Assembly: GCA_934597255.1 (NCBI GenBank)
Contig: CAKTQV010000006.1
Span: 62,001-126,000, forward strand
Origin: an uncultured Oscillospiraceae bacterium
GTDB taxonomy: Bacteria; Bacillota; Clostridia; Oscillospirales; Oscillospiraceae
DNA length: 64,000 bases
Direction of reading: 5' to 3'
Numbering within the stretch: the stretch's first letter is position 1; each line of letters starts with the position of its first letter. A program made the translations under genes and the position numbers. The notes below the pieces were generated by a model. It was given only the letters and a program-made list of their open reading frames with translations, was not told the DNA's origin and did no database searches. Shown piece after piece: positions 59,676 to 64,000 of this stretch.

Positions 59676-59751
<76 letters not shown>

Positions 59752-59826
59752 GGCGCCATAGCCAAGTGGTAAGGCAGGGGACTGCAAATCCCCGACGCCC
59801 CAGTTCAAATCTGGGTGGCGCCTCCA
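59752..59826 (+). tRNA. tRNA-Cys (anticodon GCA)
   Basis: 75 bases with CCA, starting directly after the CCA of tRNA-Phe. Acceptor GGCGCCA pairs with TGGCGCC. The anticodon arm is GGGGA-CTGCAAA-TCCCC. Confidence 0.96.
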
Positions 59827-59830
59827 TTGC

Positions 59831-59863
59831 CGGAGCAAGCGGTTTCGCTTGCTCCGTTTTTTT
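59831..59863 (+). terminator. Terminator of the tRNA operon
   Basis: A perfect 11-bp stem (59831-59841 with 59846-59856), a GTTT loop and seven T. Confidence 0.92.
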
Positions 59864-59892
59864 CGAAAAGTTCAGAAAAGCGTACTGGGATA

Positions 59893-59926
59893 ACAGCAGC
59901 GGCAGGCGATCGCCTGCCGCTGCTGT
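59893..59926. repeat. Perfect 34-bp palindrome
   Basis: The sequence reads identically on both strands, centred on GCGATCGC, with no loop and no T-run on either side. It lies 14 bp after the stop of the leftward YwlG-like gene. It could be a transcription end or a protein site. Confidence 0.75.
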
Positions 59927-59940
59927 GCGTCCGTATGGCA

Positions 59941-60492
59941 TTATTTCAGTTCTTCCTGATAGCGGGCGCGTTCGCCGCCGATGTAGCGCGGCCGGGTGCG
60001 CGCGCAGATGAGCGGCGCTTCGCCGATGGCCCTGAGGCTCAGACGCACGGGAACGGCGACCTCCCGCAGATGCATGCCGATCAGCGTTGCGCCTATGTCC
60101 ATGCCGGCTCTGGCGCGGATGTGCTCTACGGCGGCGGGGCGGTTCAGATGCTCCCACACGGTCGTGGCGAACGAGCCGCCGGCGTGCGCCCAGGGGCGGA
60201 CGTTGACCGGCTCATAGCCGAATTTTTCCGCGGCCTCGCTTTCGAGTATGAGCGCGCGGTTGAGATGCTCGCAGCATTGCGCCGCCAGATAGACGCCGCG
60301 GTCGGTCAGCACGGGGTACACGCCGTCGAACACGGCCTGCGCCGCTTCCATGCTGGAGCCCTTGCCGATGCGCTGGCCGACGATCTCGCTGGACGAGCAG
60401 CCGATCACAAACAGGTCTCCGGCGTTCAGCCCGGCGGCGTCCAGAAGCTCCGTGACGGCCTGACGCGCCTGTTTTGTTATTTCCTCATACAT
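59941..60492 (-). CDS. TIGR01440/YwlG-family protein
   Basis: 183 residues. Recognisable family segments are VIGCSSSEIVGQRIGKGSS near the N-terminus, AAQCCEHLNRALI in the middle and GMDIGATLIGMHLREVAVPV towards the end. The family is conserved in Firmicutes with no proven function. It starts 16 bp after the ECF S-component gene on the same strand. Confidence 0.85.
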   Translation of the reverse strand: MYEEITKQARQAVTELLDAAGLNAGDLFVIGCSSSEIVGQRIGKGSSMEAAQAVFDGVYPVLTDRGVYLAAQCCEHLNRALILESEAAEKFGYEPVNVRPWAHAGGSFATTVWEHLNRPAAVEHIRARAGMDIGATLIGMHLREVAVPVRLSLRAIGEAPLICARTRPRYIGGERARYQEELK

Positions 60493-60508
60493 ATTTTTTC
60501 CGCCTTTC

Positions 60509-61021
60509 TCAGCTGCAAAGTTTTCGGATGGAGGGGATGGCGTACAGTGCCTTGTAGCACAGAACGCTCACAACGGCCCCGGCGGCGCCCTGCAGGGCGT
60601 TGGCCGGGATGCTCCCGGCGGCGGCCAGACCGTAGCCGAGCAGCAGCGACTCATAGGCAAAATAGCCGAGCACCATCACAAGCTCACCCGCCACGGCGCC
60701 GACGATGAGCCCGGCGGTCTTTCCGTGCATCGCGCGCAGCACCAGCGCCGCGCACAGCGCCATCAGCGCCTTGATGACAAGCGTTCCCGGCGCATAGACG
60801 GCGTAGCCGAGGATGATGTCCGCCAGCATCGTTCCGAGACCGCCGGCGGCCATGCCGTATACCGGCCCGAGCAGGAACGCGCCAAGGAGAACGAAGCCGT
60901 CGCCAAGGTTGATGTAGCCGTTCGTGGCCGGGATGGGGATGGATATGACCAGAGTCGCCACGCAGCTCAAAGCGGCAAACAGGGCGGCGAGAACGAGCCG
61001 GATAAGATCATTATGTTTCAT
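60509..61021 (-). CDS. ECF transporter substrate-binding (S) component
   Basis: 170 residues from ATG 61021, behind AGGAGGG. It has five or six membrane helices. The N-terminal ALFAALSCVATLVI is the S-component segment that docks to EcfT, and NLGDGFVLLGAFLLGP is the typical ligand loop. It imports a vitamin or similar small molecule using a shared EcfAAT module, which is not in this window. Ligand unknown; no riboswitch is evident upstream. Confidence 0.88.
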   Translation of the reverse strand: MKHNDLIRLVLAALFAALSCVATLVISIPIPATNGYINLGDGFVLLGAFLLGPVYGMAAGGLGTMLADIILGYAVYAPGTLVIKALMALCAALVLRAMHGKTAGLIVGAVAGELVMVLGYFAYESLLLGYGLAAAGSIPANALQGAAGAVVSVLCYKALYAIPSIRKLCS

Positions 61022-61161
61022 GGGAAGCCCTCCTGTCAATTTGTTTTTACTGTATTCCCATGTTTGGCTATATACAAGTATCAGTTTGAGATAGAATTAT
61101 ATGACCAGATGGGGCTGCGGGCGTGTGCGCCGCATTCGACGAATTGCTTGAATTTGCGCTA

Positions 61162-61190
61162 TTTACAATTGCTGCGCTTCGTGCTACAAT
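61162..61190 (+). promoter_or_regulatory. Promoter of the DUF308-like gene
   Basis: TTTACA at 61162-61167 and TACAAT at 61185-61190, 17-bp spacer, 41 bp before the ATG. Confidence 0.7.
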
Positions 61191-61231
61191 TAACACACAT
61201 CAAAATATATGTTTCGGAAAGGAAGCTCGCT

Positions 61232-62080
61232 ATGGCACGCAAGGACAAAGCGCCGAAAGAAAAGAAAGCCAAGAAGGAGCCGAAGCCGCTGGAATCGTGC
61301 GGCAGCCGTATTATCGGCAATCCGGTCCGGGTCCTTATCATTCTGGCGATCATCAGCGCGATCATCGGCGTTGCGCTGTTCCAGTTCTACTACTCCTATA
61401 AGAGCTATTTCGACTATATGATCGGCGGGCTGATCATCGTTATCGGTCTGGCCAGTCTGGTGTTTTATTTCGCCAAGAAGCCGATCGACGGCGTTTACCG
61501 CTGCGAGTTTGCCGTGGGCGTTCTGTGCATAGCCTTCGGCGTGTATGTGGCGCTCAACGGGGGCGCAAGCTTCTCCTTCCTGGTCATCATCGGCGCGATA
61601 TGCGCGTTCGACGGCGTGATAAAGCTTCAGTACACGCTCGATCTGGCGCGTATGCGCTTTAAGGTCTGGTGGCTGCCGCTGATCTTCTCGATCCTCGGCA
61701 TCGCCATCGGCGTCGTGATCCTCATGGGCATCTTCGGCGAGGTGTTCGGCGAGGGCGAGGGCGCGTCCATTGCCGGTATCGCTCTTTGTGTCAACGCTCT
61801 GTTTGACGTCGCCTGCGCCATTGTGATCGCGGTGCGCAACCGCAAGGCGGCCAAGAAGGCGCAGAAGCAGGCGGAGATCGACGCTGCGGTGAAGGCCGCC
61901 ATCGCGGCGGAGGCGCAGAACGCCACGGTGGAGCCCGCTGCGGCGGAGGAGCCGGTTACGGAGCCGGAGATCCTGGAGATGCCGGCTGAACCGGTTGAGG
62001 AAACGCAGCCGGAGCTTTCGATCCAGGAGCCGGAGGAAGCGGCCGAAATGGCGGAACCGGCGGAGACGCCGGCGGAATAA
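61232..62080 (+). CDS. DUF308 (HdeD-like) membrane protein with acidic tail
   Basis: 282 residues from ATG 61232, behind GGAAAGGAAG. A Lys-rich N-terminus (about 20 residues) is followed by six membrane helices in pairs (about 32-180), the HdeD/DUF308 pattern, then a Lys-rich stretch and a ~75-residue Glu/Pro/Ala tail. HdeD relates to acid stress in E. coli, but the role in Clostridia is unknown. Charged ends should both be cytoplasmic. Single gene with its own promoter and terminator. Confidence 0.75.
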   Translation: MARKDKAPKEKKAKKEPKPLESCGSRIIGNPVRVLIILAIISAIIGVALFQFYYSYKSYFDYMIGGLIIVIGLASLVFYFAKKPIDGVYRCEFAVGVLCIAFGVYVALNGGASFSFLVIIGAICAFDGVIKLQYTLDLARMRFKVWWLPLIFSILGIAIGVVILMGIFGEVFGEGEGASIAGIALCVNALFDVACAIVIAVRNRKAAKKAQKQAEIDAAVKAAIAAEAQNATVEPAAAEEPVTEPEILEMPAEPVEETQPELSIQEPEEAAEMAEPAETPAE

Positions 62081-62101
62081 GGGCAGAAAACCGCTTTTAC
62101 G

Positions 62102-62129
62102 GGCGGCGGCCGGGAGGCCGCCGCCTTTT
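62102..62129 (+). terminator. Terminator of the DUF308-like gene
   Basis: A perfect 10-bp GC stem (62102-62111 with 62116-62125), a GGGA loop and four T. Confidence 0.75.
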
Positions 62130-62145
62130 CTCTGCCGGAAAACAC

Positions 62146-62174
62146 TTGTAAAAAGTGCGGCGAGGGAATATAAT
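62146..62174 (+). promoter_or_regulatory. Promoter of murC
   Basis: TTGTAA at 62146-62151 and TATAAT at 62169-62174, 17-bp spacer, 35 bp before the ATG. Confidence 0.75.
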
Positions 62175-62209
62175 GTGTTGATAAAAATCCTGAAAGCACG
62201 GAGAACAGC

Positions 62210-63583
62210 ATGAGTGAGTTTGAAAATTTTCTTCAGCCCGGGAAAAAGGGATATCTGATCGGTATCGGCGGCGTTTCCATGGCGCCCCTGGCGGAGATAC
62301 TGGCCGGGATGGGACTTTCCATCAGCGGCAGCGATATGCAGGAGAGCGAAAAGGTGGCGGAGCTGCGCGAGCGCGGCATTCGCGTGAACATCGGCCACCG
62401 TGCCGAGAATATTCTGCCGGAGTATGATTTTGTCGTCCGAACGGCCGCCGTGCACGATGAAAACCCCGAGATCGTGGCGGCGCGGGAGCGGAGCATCCCG
62501 GTTTTTGAACGGGCGCAGGCCTGGGGCGCGCTGATGCGCGGCTATAAAAACGCGCTGTGCATCGCCGGAACACACGGCAAGACGACGACGACCTCCATGT
62601 GCACGCATATCCTTATGGCGGCGGAAAAGGACCCCACGGTCATGATCGGGGGCACGCTCCCGCTGCTGCATGCCGGCCACCGCGTCGGCCGCGGCGATAC
62701 CATCGTGATGGAATCGTGCGAGTATTACGACAGCTTTCTGTCGTTCCATCCGACGATCGCGGTGCTGCTGGACGTGGAAGCCGATCATCTGGACTATTTT
62801 TCCGATCTGGCGGCGGTCAAACGCTCGTTCCGCCGCTTTGCCGAGCTTGTCCCGGCCGACGGTATGGTGATCGCCAACCGGGACGACGCCAATACCATGG
62901 ACGCTATCGCCGGCATCGACCGGCCTGTCATGACCTTCGGCATGACGCCGGAGGCGGACGTATACGCCGAGAATGTCGAGATGGACGGCGCCGGCACGGA
63001 GTTCGACGTTTTTCACAAGGGAGCGCTGTACGCCCATCTGAATCTGAGCGTACCCGGCCGCCATAACGTGATGAACGCGCTTGCGGCGACGGCGGCGGCC
63101 ATCACGCTCGGCATTTCCCCGACAGCGGTGAAATACGGCCTGTCGGCCTTCCGCGGCGCGAACCGCCGGTTTGAGTTCAAGGGAAAATTCAACGGCGCGG
63201 ACGTCTACGACGATTATGCCCATCATCCGGGTGAGCTCAAGGCGCTGCTCGACGCGGTGGAGCCGCTGGGCTACAAGCGCGTGCTGCTGGTGTTCCAGCC
63301 GCATACCTACAGCCGGACGAGGGCGCTGTTTGACGATTTCGTCCGCCAGCTCAGCCGCCCGGACGTGACGTTTCTGGCGGAGATATATGCCGCGCGCGAA
63401 AAGAACACGCTGCATATTTCCTCGGCGGATCTGGCGAAGGAGCTGCCGAACGGGATGTTTTTCCCGACCTTTGAGGAGCTGGAAAAGACGCTGCGCTTTG
63501 CCGCCGCGCCCGGCGACATTATCCTGACTGTCGGCGCCGGAGACGTGTATCGGATCGGCGAGGATATCCTTGCGGAGGAATAA
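62210..63583 (+). CDS. murC: UDP-N-acetylmuramate--L-alanine ligase
   Basis: 457 residues, full length. The N-terminal UDP-binding part starts KGYLIGIGGVSMAPLAEIL, the ATP loop is GTHGKTTT (120-127), and the central ligase and C-terminal domains follow, with DDYAHHPGELKA and FQPHTYSRTRALFDDF. It adds the first peptide residue to UDP-MurNAc in peptidoglycan synthesis. It stands outside a dcw cluster with its own promoter and terminator, as in many Firmicutes. Confidence 0.97.
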   Translation: MSEFENFLQPGKKGYLIGIGGVSMAPLAEILAGMGLSISGSDMQESEKVAELRERGIRVNIGHRAENILPEYDFVVRTAAVHDENPEIVAARERSIPVFERAQAWGALMRGYKNALCIAGTHGKTTTTSMCTHILMAAEKDPTVMIGGTLPLLHAGHRVGRGDTIVMESCEYYDSFLSFHPTIAVLLDVEADHLDYFSDLAAVKRSFRRFAELVPADGMVIANRDDANTMDAIAGIDRPVMTFGMTPEADVYAENVEMDGAGTEFDVFHKGALYAHLNLSVPGRHNVMNALAATAAAITLGISPTAVKYGLSAFRGANRRFEFKGKFNGADVYDDYAHHPGELKALLDAVEPLGYKRVLLVFQPHTYSRTRALFDDFVRQLSRPDVTFLAEIYAAREKNTLHISSADLAKELPNGMFFPTFEELEKTLRFAAAPGDIILTVGAGDVYRIGEDILAEE

Positions 63584-63598
63584 GCCATAGCGGCGGAC

Positions 63599-63641
63599 GG
63601 CCGCGGGGCCTGCGGCAAACGCGCCCCGCGGTCTTAATTTT
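63599..63641 (+). terminator. Terminator of murC
   Basis: A stem of about 10 bp (GCCGCGGGGC with GCCCCGCGGT), followed by TTAATTTTT. Confidence 0.7.
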
Positions 63642-63663
63642 TACAGCTTTTTTTGCGGTTTTA

Positions 63664-63692
63664 TTGAAAATACCAGGCGGTTATATTATAAT
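63664..63692 (+). promoter_or_regulatory. Promoter of the sirtuin gene
   Basis: TTGAAA at 63664-63669 and TATAAT at 63687-63692, 17-bp spacer. A short CCGATA-TATCGG inverted repeat lies between it and the gene, around 63709-63722. Confidence 0.72.
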
Positions 63693-63728
63693 ATACCGAA
63701 TAGTATCCGATATTATCGGCATCGGGGG

Positions 63729-64000
63729 ATGAGGGCCTTGAAACCGGAGATCGAAAAACTGAAAAACATGATCGCGGCGTCGGACAACATTGTCTTTTTC
63801 GGCGGCGCGGGCGTCTCGACGGAAAGCGGGATACCGGATTTCCGCAGCGTGGACGGGCTTTACAACCAGCAGTACAAATACCCGCCGGAGACGATTTTGT
63901 CGGCCAGCTTTTTTGAGCGCGACCCGGAGGAGTTTTACCGCTTTTACCACGCCAAGCTGATCGCACCGCCGGGCGTGGAGCCGAACGCGGCCCACCGGCG
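63729..64000 (+). CDS. Sir2-family NAD-dependent deacylase (3' truncated by window edge)
   Basis: About 90 residues are visible before the window ends. The NAD-binding motif FGGAGVSTESGIPDFRS is complete, and LYNQQYKYPPETILSASFF matches the following helices of bacterial sirtuins. It removes acyl groups from lysines using NAD. ATG 63729 sits right against a G-rich run; the in-frame TTG at 63738 has better spacing (about 8 bases from GGGGGA) and could be the real start. Confidence 0.9.
   Translation, partial: MRALKPEIEKLKNMIAASDNIVFFGGAGVSTESGIPDFRSVDGLYNQQYKYPPETILSASFFERDPEEFYRFYHAKLIAPPGVEPNAAHR

Overview
The window looks like chromosomal DNA from a high-GC, endospore-forming, anaerobic Clostridia. 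A gut-type member of the Oscillospirales/Oscillospiraceae is most likely; this is inferred from gene content, and no 16S gene is present. Supporting evidence: sporulation genes (spoIIID, spoVAD, spoVAE, sigG), a V-type ATPase, fermentation genes (acetate kinase, thiolase, a BKACE enzyme, an acyl-CoA:acetate-type CoA-transferase), a minimal SufBC-type iron-sulfur scaffold pair, and GC-rich codon use throughout. I see no insertion sequence, prophage, integrase, CRISPR array or rRNA.

Layout. 1-2164: end of a GldG/DUF4340 ABC-export-type operon. 2355-3227: a CAT-fold protein without its catalytic motif. 3448-12048: a nine-gene V-ATPase operon in the order of the Enterococcus hirae ntp operon, with the full sodium-binding signature in the K subunit. 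12146-12222: tRNA-Arg. 12276-16371: a membrane protein with an InlB-like repeat, an SDR, and a leftward CAT/cdsA/lipid-kinase group. 16569-24783: a LysR regulator diverging from a five-gene peptide/nickel-type ABC importer operon headed by an unusual FAD flavoprotein. 24965-27040: MATE pump and Crp/Fnr regulator. 27091-28808: spoVAE, spoVAD, spoIIID. 28917-33764: CvpA-like protein, nitroreductase, gluQRS, two lipoproteins, SDR. 33962-36320: CsoR and a short P1B metal ATPase, with CsoR-operator-like palindromes at both promoters. 36401-39934: a 1177-residue secreted beta-helix protein. 40064-42614: adenine deaminase and sigG. 42786-46020: an overlapping radical SAM / sufC-like / sufB-like / acyl-ACP thioesterase operon. 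46178-48377: thiolase and BKACE. 48549-56028: ackA diverging from tmcAL-prfA-(tsaC-coaE fusion)-aminopeptidase-CoA transferase. 56259-57335: a sortase-type surface protein with a 21-bp minisatellite. 57541-58911: SPFH/NfeD pair. 59041-59826: a TrpR-like regulator and five tRNAs (Val-Asp-Gly-Phe-Cys). 59941-64000: a YwlG-like protein, ECF S component, DUF308-like protein, murC and the start of a sirtuin.

How it fits together. The V-ATPase probably handles a sodium gradient. Thiolase, BKACE, CoA-transferase and acetate kinase would feed acyl-CoA fermentation to acetate or butyrate. The metal-resistance unit is self-contained and likely copper-responsive. The candidates for uncharacterised biology are: (i) the radical SAM gene translationally coupled to a minimal SufC/SufB pair; (ii) the LysR-flavoprotein-ABC importer unit, whose flavoprotein lacks the usual fumarate-reductase active-site signature; (iii) the TsaC-CoaE fusion; (iv) the metal ATPase that lacks the His-Pro part of its nucleotide-binding domain; (v) the large beta-helix protein. 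Evidence is by reading the sequence only, with no database search.
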